Origin: Streptomyces tanashiensis
GTDB lineage: Bacteria; Actinomycetota; Actinomycetes; Streptomycetales; Streptomycetaceae
Direction: 5' to 3'
DNA length: 64,000 nucleotides
NCBI RefSeq assembly: GCF_014648895.1
Contig: NZ_BMRZ01000004.1
Span: 424,910 to 488,909, forward strand
Shown here: positions 23,937 to 31,592 of the stretch, piece by piece
Layout: the number at the start of each line of letters is the position of its first letter
Position numbering within the stretch: position 1 is the stretch's first letter
Notes under the pieces: model-generated
Told to the model about the DNA's origin: nothing
Database searches by the model: none
The model's input: only the letters and a program-made list of their open reading frames with translations
Position numbers and translations under genes: made by a program

Positions 23937-25484
23937 TCATCGGGTGGTGGTGGTCCCCGCCGACCGGCGCAGCGCCTTCTTGTCGACCTTGCCCGCCGCG
24001 TTGTGGGGGAGGGCCGGGAGGGCGTGGAAGGCGCGCGGGACCTTGAAGTTGGCCAGCCGCTCACGCGTGTACGAGGTCAGCTCGGCCGCGTCGAGCGGAG
24101 CCCCGGCCACCGGAACGCAGTACGCGACGCCGACCTCCCCCAGCCGGGCGTCCGGCGCGCCGACGACCGCCGCGTCCAGGACGGCCGGGTGGCCGCGCAG
24201 CACCTGCTCCACCTCCGCCGGATACACGTTGAACCCGCCCACCACGAACATGTCCTTGAGCCGGTCGGTGATCCGCAGGAAGCCGCGCTCGTCGAGCACC
24301 CCGACGTCCCCGGTGTGCAGCCAGCCGTCCGCGTCGACGGCCCGGGCGGTGGCCTCGGGGTCGTCGAGGTAGCCGTGCATCACGTGGTAGCCGCGGGTGA
24401 GGATCTCGCCCGGCTCCCCGGGCGGGGCGTCGATGCGCAGCTCGGTGCCCTCCAGGGCGGTTCCCGAGGTGCGGGCCAGGGTCTCCGGGGACTCGTGCGG
24501 CGGACAGATCGCGACCACGCCCGTGGACTCGGTGAGACCGTACGCGGTGTTGACGCTCCGCGCGCCGAGGGACGTCCTGATCTCCTCGATGAGCGTGGTG
24601 GGGATGTTCGCCGCGCCCGTGACCGCCATCCGCATCGCCGTCAGGTCGTACGCCGCGCGGTCGGGATGGCGGATGAGCGAGGTGAAGACCGTCGGCGCGC
24701 CGGTCAGCACGGAGATGCGCTCGTCCGCCATCCGGCCGAGGACGGCCTCCGCGTCGAAGACCCGCTCCGGGACGATCGTGGCGCCGTGCAGCAGGCAGGC
24801 GAGGATGCCGGCCTTGTACCCGAAGGTGTGGAAGAAAGGGTTGACGAGGAGGTGGCGGTCGCCGCGCCGGAGGGTGACCGTACGGGCCCAGGCGTCGTAC
24901 ACGCGCAGGTTCTGTCCGTGGGTGGTGGGCACGCCCTTGGGGCGGCCCGTGGTGCCGGAGGTGAAGAGGATGTCGGCGGTGTCGGCGGGGCGCACGGCGG
25001 CGGAGCGGGCCAGCCGGTCCTCCCTTGTCACCCGGTCGGCACTCGACAGGAAGCGCGGCCAGTCCGCGGAGTGCAGGGTCACCGTCCGCTCCAGGAGCGG
25101 GAGTTCCTCCCCGGAGGCCGCGAGCAGCGCACGGTAGTCCGTCCCCAGGAAGTCGTGCTCGGTGAAGAGCAGCCGGGTACGGGAGCGGCGCAGGATGTCG
25201 GCGGCCTCGGCCGCCTTGTAACGGGTGTTCACCGGGACCAGCACTCCGCCGGCCGCGACGGCGCCGAGGGCGGCCACCACCCAGCGCGCGCTGTTGGGCG
25301 CCCACACGGCGACCGGGTCGCCCGGGCGCACCCCCTGCGCGATCACCGCGCGCGCCACCCGGTCGACCCGGTCACGCAGCTCCGCGAACGTCCAGCGCTC
25401 CTCGCCGAAGACGAGGGCCTCCTCATCCCCGTACCGCTCCGCGGCCCAGTCCGCGAGCCTGGCGATGGTCTGCGCGCCCCTCAT
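23937..25484 (-). CDS. fadD3: FadD3-like acyl-CoA synthetase (HIP-CoA ligase)
   Basis: A 515-residue ANL-superfamily ligase. Core motifs: ILFTSGTTGRPKGVPTTH (A3), NPFFHTFGYKAGILAC, AYGLTEST (A5), GWLHTGDVG (A7), ITDRLKDMFVVGGFNVYPAE (A8) and NAAGKVDKKAL (A10 Lys). The GYKAGILACL and LANFKVPR segments match M. tuberculosis FadD3, which activates HIP for C/D-ring degradation. First gene of the leftward fadD3-BVMO operon, 109 bp downstream of an IclR-like palindrome. Other short- or medium-chain FadD assignments remain possible. Confidence 0.88.
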   Translation of the reverse strand: MRGAQTIARLADWAAERYGDEEALVFGEERWTFAELRDRVDRVARAVIAQGVRPGDPVAVWAPNSARWVVAALGAVAAGGVLVPVNTRYKAAEAADILRRSRTRLLFTEHDFLGTDYRALLAASGEELPLLERTVTLHSADWPRFLSSADRVTREDRLARSAAVRPADTADILFTSGTTGRPKGVPTTHGQNLRVYDAWARTVTLRRGDRHLLVNPFFHTFGYKAGILACLLHGATIVPERVFDAEAVLGRMADERISVLTGAPTVFTSLIRHPDRAAYDLTAMRMAVTGAANIPTTLIEEIRTSLGARSVNTAYGLTESTGVVAICPPHESPETLARTSGTALEGTELRIDAPPGEPGEILTRGYHVMHGYLDDPEATARAVDADGWLHTGDVGVLDERGFLRITDRLKDMFVVGGFNVYPAEVEQVLRGHPAVLDAAVVGAPDARLGEVGVAYCVPVAGAPLDAAELTSYTRERLANFKVPRAFHALPALPHNAAGKVDKKALRRSAGTTTTR

Positions 25485-25592
25485 GATCTGTCACGTCCTC
25501 CCTGCTGCCCCGTCCCCCCGGGCGGGGCGCGGGCGGTGGAACCACAGCGGACCGGAGCCTGTCAGGGAGGACCGCCGCGGCGCAGGCCCCGA

Positions 25593-25609
25593 TTCCCGCT
25601 CACCGGGAA
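25593..25609. promoter_or_regulatory. Putative IclR-type operator upstream of fadD3
   Basis: TTCCCGCTCACCGGGAA, base-for-base the same 17 bp as at 4641. Read on the minus strand it lies upstream of the fadD3-BVMO operon. A -10-like CAGGCT sits about 48 bp from its distal end, echoing the other two promoters. This ties the ligase and BVMO to the same regulon as hsa/ksh. Confidence 0.6.
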
Positions 25610-25652
25610 GGTGCGCGCCACGAGGACCGGCCGCCGTACGAAATTCGGGTGC

Positions 25653-25670
25653 AGACGATACGTATCGTCT
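25653..25670. promoter_or_regulatory. 18-bp perfect palindrome, TetR-like operator of the ABC-F gene
   Basis: AGACGATACGTATCGTCT is fully self-complementary and lies 15 bp upstream of the leader ORF and 106 bp upstream of the ABC-F gene. The size and AT-rich centre resemble TetR-family operators. No tetR gene is adjacent in the window. Confidence 0.65.
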
Positions 25671-25684
25671 TGTACCGTGGAGGC

Positions 25685-25708
25685 ATGCGCTTCCACCACT
25701 TCCTCTGA
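25685..25708 (+). CDS. Possible 7-residue leader peptide (MRFHHFL) upstream of ABC-F
   Basis: ATG to TGA spans eight codons. GGAGG precedes the ATG at only one base, which is tight, so translation efficiency is uncertain. The following 67 bp can form a nested stem (GGGC...GCCC around ACGGC...GCCGT). Short leader ORFs before antibiotic-resistance ABC-F genes commonly control them by ribosome stalling and attenuation. That is the basis of this call; no experimental signature is visible. Confidence 0.4.
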   Translation: MRFHHFL

Positions 25709-25775
25709 GTCCGGGCACGGCCGTCGTCGCCGTTTCCGATGCCCCTCGACACCCCACACCCAGGAAAGTGCCGCC

Positions 25776-27404
25776 ATGCGTGAACGCGCACAGCTCGCCG
25801 TCAAGGTCGTCACCAAGTCCTACGGCCTCCGGACCGTCCTCGACCAGGTCTCCTTCACCGTCCGCCCCGGCGAGAAGGCCGCCGTCATCGGCGAGAACGG
25901 CTCCGGCAAATCCACCCTCGTACGGCTGCTCGCCGCGGCCGAGACCCCCGACGCCGGGGAGGTCACCGTCGACTTCCCCGGCGGCGTCGGCCACCTCGGC
26001 CAGACCCTCGACCTCGCCGCGGACCGCACGGTGCGGGACGCCGTCGACCTCGCCCTCGCCGAGATCCGGGACATGGAACGCCGGCTCCGCGCGGCCGAGC
26101 AGAACCTCGGCCAGGCGTCGCCGGACGAACTCACCGCGTACGGCGAGCTGCTCCTCGCCTACGAGGAACGCGGCGGATACGAGGCCGACGCCCGCGTCGA
26201 CGCCGCCTTCCACGGCCTCGGGCTCGCCGGGATCACCCGCGACCGCGCGCTCGGCTCGCTCTCCGGCGGCGAGCGGTCGCGGCTCGCGCTCGCCGGAGTA
26301 CTGGCCGCCGACCCCGAGCTGCTGCTCCTCGACGAGCCGACCAACCACCTCGACGCGGCGGCCGTGCACTGGCTCGGGGAGCGGCTCCGCGCCCATCGCG
26401 GGACCGTCGTCGCCGTCACCCACGACCGCGGCTTCCTGGAGCACGTCGCCACCACGATCCTCGAGGTGGACCGGGACGAGCGGACGGTGCGCCGGTACGG
26501 CGACGGCTGGGCCGGCCACCGCACCGCGAAGGCCGCCGCCCACCGCCGCGCCGAGCAGGATCACGCGGCCTGGCTCCAGGAGACGGCCCGCGCCGAGGAA
26601 CTGCTCGACGCCGCCGGGCGACGGCTGGCGAGCACCGGCAAGGACCCGGGGCAGGGCTTCGGCAAGCACCGCCGCTCCCACGAGGCGAAGCTCGGAGGGC
26701 AGGTGCGGGCGGTCCGGGAGCGGCTGTCCCATCTGCGGCGCAACCCGGTGAAGGCCCCGCCGGAACCGCTGCGGTTCCGCGTGGCGCTGCCGACGGCCGA
26801 GGAGGGGCCCCGCGACGACGGCCCCCTCGCCGAGCTCCACGGCGTCCAGGTCGGCGAGCGGCTGCGACTCGACGGGCCGCTGGCCGTCGCGCCCGGGCAG
26901 CGTCTGCTGGTCACGGGAGAGAACGGGGCGGGCAAGACGACCCTGCTGCGCGTCCTGGCGGGCGACCTCGAACCGGACGCCGGCACGGTGCGGCGGCCCG
27001 CGCGGATCGGCTACCTCGCACAGGAGCTGCCCGAGCGCTCCACCCGGCTCCCCCTGCTCGCCGCCTTCGCCGCCGGCCGGCCCGGGCCGCCGGAGGAGTA
27101 CGCCGAGGAGCTCCGGGCGCTGGGCCTGTTCCGCGAGGAGGACCTGCGGGTGCCGGTCGCGGAGCTGTCCGCGGGGCAGCGTCGGCGGCTGCAGATCGCC
27201 CGCCTGGTGATCCGGCCCGCGGACCTCCTCGTCCTCGACGAGCCGACCAACCACATCGCGCTCGACCTGGTCGAGGACCTGGAGACGGCGCTCGCTGCCT
27301 ACCCGGGAGCCGTGGTCGTGGTCTCCCACGACCGCGGCTTCCGCGAGCGGTTCCCCGGCGATCGCCTGGAGCTGCGCGGCGGCCGGAGGCGGGTCCGTCC
27401 CTGA
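25776..27404 (+). CDS. ABC-F ribosome-protection ATPase (antibiotic-resistance type)
   Basis: A 542-residue soluble protein with two ATP-binding cassettes and no membrane segments. NBD1 has GENGSGKST, LSGGERSRLA and LLLDEPTNHLD; NBD2 has GENGAGKTT, LSAGQRRRLQ and LVLDEPTNHIALD. The inter-domain linker (about residues 245-350) is helical and charged, as in ARE ABC-F factors such as TlrC and CarA that displace drugs from the ribosomal exit site. NBD2 ends early and has SHDRGFRERF. A TetR-like palindrome and a putative leader peptide lie upstream. It is 10 kb away from the NRPS cluster, so a link to self-resistance is only possible. ATG with GGAAAG RBS. Confidence 0.88.
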   Translation: MRERAQLAVKVVTKSYGLRTVLDQVSFTVRPGEKAAVIGENGSGKSTLVRLLAAAETPDAGEVTVDFPGGVGHLGQTLDLAADRTVRDAVDLALAEIRDMERRLRAAEQNLGQASPDELTAYGELLLAYEERGGYEADARVDAAFHGLGLAGITRDRALGSLSGGERSRLALAGVLAADPELLLLDEPTNHLDAAAVHWLGERLRAHRGTVVAVTHDRGFLEHVATTILEVDRDERTVRRYGDGWAGHRTAKAAAHRRAEQDHAAWLQETARAEELLDAAGRRLASTGKDPGQGFGKHRRSHEAKLGGQVRAVRERLSHLRRNPVKAPPEPLRFRVALPTAEEGPRDDGPLAELHGVQVGERLRLDGPLAVAPGQRLLVTGENGAGKTTLLRVLAGDLEPDAGTVRRPARIGYLAQELPERSTRLPLLAAFAAGRPGPPEEYAEELRALGLFREEDLRVPVAELSAGQRRRLQIARLVIRPADLLVLDEPTNHIALDLVEDLETALAAYPGAVVVVSHDRGFRERFPGDRLELRGGRRRVRP

Positions 27405-27468
27405 CGGGCGGACGGAAGGACCGGCGGGCCGGAGGCGCGGCGCTCCCCGAAAGGCGGGTGCGTGGCGG

Positions 27469-28113
27469 TCAGCGCACGGTCAGACCGGGTGCGACCGCCG
27501 CCAGCTCCGCCGCGGACAGGACACCCTCCCGTACGAGGACCGGGGCGTCGCCGGTGAGGTCGACGATCGACGACGACACCGGTCCGGCGGTCCGGCCGCC
27601 GTCGAGGTACACCGCCACGGAGTCACCCAGCATCCCGAAGGCCGCGTCACAGTCCTCCGGCGAGGGCCGGTCGGTGAGGTTCGCACTGGAGACGGCCATC
27701 GGGCCGGCCGCCGCCAGCAGGTCGAGCGCGAGGGGGTGGTCGGGCATCCGCACGGCCACCGTCCCGCCGGTCTCGCCCAGGTCCCAGTCGAGCGAGGGCC
27801 GGTGGCGCAGCACCAGCGTCAGACCGCCCGGCCAGAACGCCCCGATCAGGTCCTCGGCGATCCCCGGCAGGTCCGCGACCAGGTCGTCGAGGGCCTCCTT
27901 CGAGCCGACGAGCACGGGGGAGGGCTTGTGCCGGCCCCGTCCCTTCGCGGCCAGGAGACCGGCGACGGCCCGCGGATCGAAGGCGTCGGCGCCGACCCCG
28001 TACACGGTGTCCGTCGGGAGCACGACGAGACGGCCCTGCCCGAGAGCGGTGACCGCCGCGTCGATGCCGGCCGCGCGGGCCGACGGGTCCGAGCAGTCGA
28101 AGCGCGGGCTCAT
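27469..28113 (-). CDS. Sua5/YrdC-family L-threonylcarbamoyladenylate synthase
   Basis: A 214-residue YrdC-fold protein that makes threonylcarbamoyl-AMP for the t6A37 modification of ANN-decoding tRNAs. Motifs: VVLPTDTVYGVGADAF, the KGRGRHKPSPVLV nucleotide site, FWPGGLTLVLRH, GTVAVRMPDHP and MAVSSANLT. Only the YrdC part is present, as in the Streptomyces housekeeping protein. That gene usually lies near prfA/atp genes, so this copy next to carbonic anhydrase may be a paralogue. ATGA overlap with the upstream carbonic-anhydrase gene. Confidence 0.88.
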   Translation of the reverse strand: MSPRFDCSDPSARAAGIDAAVTALGQGRLVVLPTDTVYGVGADAFDPRAVAGLLAAKGRGRHKPSPVLVGSKEALDDLVADLPGIAEDLIGAFWPGGLTLVLRHRPSLDWDLGETGGTVAVRMPDHPLALDLLAAAGPMAVSSANLTDRPSPEDCDAAFGMLGDSVAVYLDGGRTAGPVSSSIVDLTGDAPVLVREGVLSAAELAAVAPGLTVR

Positions 28114-28742
28114 CGGGTCGCTCCCTCCATGCTCTCGACGCCGTGCGACGTCACCATCCGGGCGCTTCCCTCGGCGAGCTGGTAGGCCAGCCCCACGACC
28201 GCCACCTCGCCCGTCTCCACCTGCTCCGACAGGACGCGGGAACGGTCCATGAGCAACTGCGCCGTGTGCCTTATGTGCTCGTCGATGATGTCGCTGTCCT
28301 CCGTGAGGCCGGCGGCGCGGGCCGCCAGGACGCTCGGCGTCACACGCTCCACCACGTCCCGGACGAATCCGGCCGCGGGCAGACCGTTCTCCACCGCGGC
28401 CCGGGCCGCCGCGACGGCGCCGCACGAGTCGTGGCCGAGGACGACGACCAGCCGGCAGCCGAGCACGCTCGTGGCGTACTCGACGCTGCCCAGCACCTCG
28501 GCCCCCAGCACGTGGCCCGCGGTCCGTACGACGAACAGGTCGCCGAGCCCCTGGTCGAAGATGATCTCCGCCGCGAGGCGCGAGTCGGAGCAGCCGAGGA
28601 TGACCGCGAACGGCTCCTGCCCGGGTGTGAGCTGCGCGCGGCGCGCGGCGTCCTGATTGGGGTGCTCGGGCGTCCCGGCGACGAAACGGCGGTTGCCGGC
28701 GAGCATGGCGTCGAGCGCGACCGAAGGAGAGGTACGAGGCAT
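28110..28742 (-). CDS. Beta-class carbonic anhydrase
   Basis: A 210-residue protein interconverting CO2 and bicarbonate. The zinc ligands lie in GCSDSRLAAE (Cys and Asp-Arg dyad) and GHDSCGAV (His and Cys), and the N-terminal NRRFVAGTPEHPNQD is typical of actinobacterial beta-CAs. The frame remains open upstream to 28913, but that part reads through a LuxR remnant. The ATG at 28742 gives the natural N-terminus although its ribosome-binding site is weak (GGGTGGC). It could produce bicarbonate for the threonylcarbamoyl synthase downstream, which uses it as a substrate; this link is inference. Confidence 0.88.
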   Translation of the reverse strand: MPRTSPSVALDAMLAGNRRFVAGTPEHPNQDAARRAQLTPGQEPFAVILGCSDSRLAAEIIFDQGLGDLFVVRTAGHVLGAEVLGSVEYATSVLGCRLVVVLGHDSCGAVAAARAAVENGLPAAGFVRDVVERVTPSVLAARAAGLTEDSDIIDEHIRHTAQLLMDRSRVLSEQVETGEVAVVGLAYQLAEGSARMVTSHGVESMEGATR

Positions 28743-28869
28743 GCCACCCACTGTAACGAGCCATGCCCGGCCCGCCTCCGGCCGGTCCCGGTCCCGGAGA
28801 CGGTGCCCGTGCCGGTCGCGGCGCCGGGGCCCGGCCCGTGCCGACACCGTCCCGGACCGTGCGGGACGG

Positions 28870-29046
28870 TCTCGCAGCGGTCCGATCAGTCCGGTCTCGT
28901 ACGCGAAGACCACCCCGCACGCGGCCGCGCAGCCCCGGCTCGGCCAGGACCCGGCCGAGATGCTTCCTCACCGTGGGCTCCGCCAGGTGCGTGACGGCGG
29001 CGATCTCGGCGTGGGTCAGGCCGCGCGCGATGCCCGGGAAGCTCAC
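28870..29046 (-). pseudogene. Truncated, frameshifted LuxR/NarL-type response-regulator remnant
   Basis: On the minus strand, GIARGLTHAEIAAVTHLAEPT followed by VRKHLGRVLAEPGLRGRVR is a good copy of the C-terminal LuxR helix-turn-helix of a NarL-type regulator. The expected continuation VVFAYETGLIGP is present but in another frame, so there is a frameshift near 28905. The receiver domain is missing altogether. What remains is about 60 codons, directly against the lactate-monooxygenase promoter. Confidence 0.7.
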
Positions 29047-29168
29047 CCCGGAAACCCCTCCGACCGGTGAGAAGACGGTCCGTCCGACCTGACCCGGGGT
29101 AACCTCGCCGACGCAGATCTCCGCCGGGGGCGTCGAGTGACACGACCCTCCTCACAGGAAGGCACGTC

Positions 29169-30332
29169 ATGGCGACGCAGTTCGGCGACTACCAGAACGA
29201 GATCTACCTCAACGGGCTGGGCGGGGTGACGCCCGCGCTGCCGATGACCTACGCCGAACTGGAGGCGAAGGCCCAGGGCGCCCTCCCTCCGTCCGTTCTG
29301 TCCTATGTGGCCGGCGGCGCCGGTGACGAGTTCACGCAGCGCGCCAACGTCCGCGCCTTCGAACGGTGGGGGCTGTACCCGCGGATGATGGTCGGCGCGG
29401 CCCGACGCGACATGACGGTGGACCTGTTCGGTCACACCCTGCCCTCGCCGCTCTTCATGGCGCCCGTCGGCGTGATCGGGCTCTGCGCCCAGGACGGCCA
29501 CGGCGACCTGGCCACCGCCCGCGCGGCCGCCCGCACCGGCGTGCCGATGGTGGCGTCCACGCTGACCGTCGACCCGCTGGAGCAGGTCGCCGCCGCATAC
29601 GGCGACACGCCCGGCTTCTTCCAGCTCTACACCCCCACCGACCGGGACCTGGCCGCGAGCCTGGTCCACCGGGCGGAGACGGCCGGGTTCAAGGGCATCG
29701 TCGTCACCCTCGACACCTGGGTCACCGGCTGGCGTCCGCGTGACCTGGCCGCGGGCAACTTCCCGCAGCTGCGCGGGCACTGTCTCGCCAACTACTTCAC
29801 CGATCCGGTCTTCCGCGCCCGGCTGGCCAGGTCGCCCGAGGAGGACCCGGGGGCGGCGGTGCTGGAGTGGGTGGGGATCTTCGGCAACCCGCTGACCTGG
29901 GACGACCTCCCCTGGCTCCGCTCCCTGACGGACCTTCCGATCATCCTCAAGGGCCTCTGCCACCCGGAGGACGTCCGCCGTGCCAGGGACGGCGGGGTCG
30001 ACGGGATCTACTGCTCCAACCACGGCGGGCGCCAGGCCAACGGCGGCCTGCCCGCCCTGGACGCGCTGCCCGCCGTGGTCGAGGCGGCCGACGGTCTGCC
30101 GGTCCTCTTCGACTCCGGAGTCCGCAGCGGCGCGGACGTGATCAAGGCCCTCGCCCTCGGCGCGACCGCAGTCGGCGTCGGCCGCCCGTACGCCTACGGG
30201 CTCGCGCTCGGCGGCACGGACGGCGTCGTCCACGTGCTGCGCTCACTGCTCGCCGAGGCCGACCTGATCATGGCCGTGGACGGTTACCCGGCGCTGTCCG
30301 ACCTCACCCCCGAGGCCCTCGTACGTCTCTGA
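29169..30332 (+). CDS. Lactate 2-monooxygenase (FMN alpha-hydroxyacid oxidase family)
   Basis: A 387-residue FMN TIM-barrel enzyme that converts L-lactate and O2 to acetate and CO2. The N-terminal FGDYQNEIYLNGLGG, VLSYVAGGAGDE and MAPVGVIGLCAQDGHGD closely follow Mycobacterium smegmatis lactate 2-monooxygenase. The active-site SNHGGRQANGG (catalytic His and substrate Arg), the GRPYAYGLALGG flavin-phosphate segment and LDTWVTGWRPRDL are present. The longer region before LPIILKG also fits the monooxygenase rather than lactate dehydrogenase. ATG with AGGAAGG upstream. Confidence 0.88.
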   Translation: MATQFGDYQNEIYLNGLGGVTPALPMTYAELEAKAQGALPPSVLSYVAGGAGDEFTQRANVRAFERWGLYPRMMVGAARRDMTVDLFGHTLPSPLFMAPVGVIGLCAQDGHGDLATARAAARTGVPMVASTLTVDPLEQVAAAYGDTPGFFQLYTPTDRDLAASLVHRAETAGFKGIVVTLDTWVTGWRPRDLAAGNFPQLRGHCLANYFTDPVFRARLARSPEEDPGAAVLEWVGIFGNPLTWDDLPWLRSLTDLPIILKGLCHPEDVRRARDGGVDGIYCSNHGGRQANGGLPALDALPAVVEAADGLPVLFDSGVRSGADVIKALALGATAVGVGRPYAYGLALGGTDGVVHVLRSLLAEADLIMAVDGYPALSDLTPEALVRL

Positions 30333-30464
30333 GCCGGAGATTTTGCCGTCCCGTGGTTGCCGCCCCGACAGCTCCGTCGGATCTTGGTCACCATGCCCTC
30401 GGGCAGCTGGTACTGCTGGTCACGGGGGGTGCAAGGGGCCCTCCGCCCTGAGCGGGGAATGTAC

Positions 30465-31445
30465 ATGCACCTCGAGTTCCGGCACCTCCGTGTCCTGCTC
30501 ACCGTCGCCGAGGCCGGCAGCATCCGCGGAGCCGCCGCACGTCTGCAGCTGTCCCAGCCCGCCACGAGCGCCCAGTTGAAACGGATCGAACACGAGCTGG
30601 GCGGGCCGCTCTTCATCCGCAGCGCCGAGGGCGTGAAGCCGAACGAGAACGGTCAGTACGTCCTGCGCTGCGCGCGGGACCTCGTGCTCGGCTTCGACCG
30701 GCTGCGCGAGCACGCGCGCGCGGCCGCCGAGACGGACCGGGGGACCGCCGCGCCGCTGCGGGCGGGAGGCACGGCCGGACCTCTGGTGTCCCTGCTGATA
30801 TCCGCCCTCTTCGAGCTCGTCCCGGAGAGCCGGCTCACCATCGACGCCCGCCGTTCGGTGCACACCCTGGTGAAAGCCCTGAGTCAGTCGAAATGCGACA
30901 TCGCGGTGTTCGGTGAGTTCCCGGGCTTCCCCCTGCCGGTCGGCGAGTCGGTGGTGACGCGCACGCTGCTGCGTGAACCGGTGTTCGTCCTGCTCGCCGA
31001 GGACCACCCGCTGGCGCGGCAGGAGCGGGTGAGCCTGAGCGACCTCAGCGACGAGGAATGGGTCATGCCGGAGGCCGACGAGAGCGGTGTGCACGCGTAC
31101 CTCCATCTGACCTGTCAGTCGGCGGGGTTCAGTCCGCGCATCGCGCACGTCACACCGGACCTGTCCGTGGCGCAGATCCTCGTCGCCGGCCGGCGTGCCG
31201 TCTGCGGGGTGTGGCCGAGCGCCGATGTCCCCGCCCAGGGCACCGTGCAGCGGCCGCTCGTGGACGTCCCGTTCCACCGGCGGCTGCAGTTGGCCTGGAA
31301 TCCGGAGTCGGTTCCGCCCGAGCTCGCCGACGCGGTGGGCGAGCGCCTGTCGGCGGCGTATCTGTCGCTGGTGCGAGAGCGGCCCCAGTACCTGGCCTGG
31401 TGGGCGGACGGCGGCGAGGAGTTCGCGCTCGGCGCGGACGGATGA
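30465..31445 (+). CDS. LysR-family transcriptional regulator
   Basis: A 326-residue LTTR. The N-terminal winged HTH is typical: EFRHLRVLLTVAEAGSIRGA, RLQLSQPATSAQLKRIEHEL. A two-lobed periplasmic-binding-like effector domain follows. A longer frame begins at 30357, but GGGGAA sits just before the ATG at 30465 and the protein then starts in the usual LysR manner; ATG 30459 is an alternative. It follows the lactate monooxygenase in the same direction, so it may regulate that gene or others. No clear T-N11-A site was fixed. Confidence 0.88.
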   Translation: MHLEFRHLRVLLTVAEAGSIRGAAARLQLSQPATSAQLKRIEHELGGPLFIRSAEGVKPNENGQYVLRCARDLVLGFDRLREHARAAAETDRGTAAPLRAGGTAGPLVSLLISALFELVPESRLTIDARRSVHTLVKALSQSKCDIAVFGEFPGFPLPVGESVVTRTLLREPVFVLLAEDHPLARQERVSLSDLSDEEWVMPEADESGVHAYLHLTCQSAGFSPRIAHVTPDLSVAQILVAGRRAVCGVWPSADVPAQGTVQRPLVDVPFHRRLQLAWNPESVPPELADAVGERLSAAYLSLVRERPQYLAWWADGGEEFALGADG

Positions 31446-31489
31446 CCGCCCGGGGTGCGGTTCCCCGCCCCCTATAGCTCCCCAGTTGT

Positions 31490-31503
31490 ATCCCACATGG
31501 GAT
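31490..31503. promoter_or_regulatory. Small inverted repeat upstream of the M4 protease
   Basis: ATCCCACATGGGAT has 6-bp arms around a CA centre and lies about 90 bp before the protease start, in an otherwise gene-free, lower-GC 147-bp gap. It may be an operator; no promoter boxes are convincing. Confidence 0.35.
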
Positions 31504-31592
31504 CACGTCAGGAACATGTCACCTGGTGAACACTTCGCGTCAACGTCCCAGGACGTCGTCACCCCCCACGACGAGCGAAGGAACACCCCGTC

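Noticed and set aside
25776..27404. ABC-F gene as the self-resistance gene of the NRPS cluster
   Set aside because: It is about 10 kb from the cluster with several unrelated genes between, and the predicted acyl-peptide is not an obvious ribosome drug.
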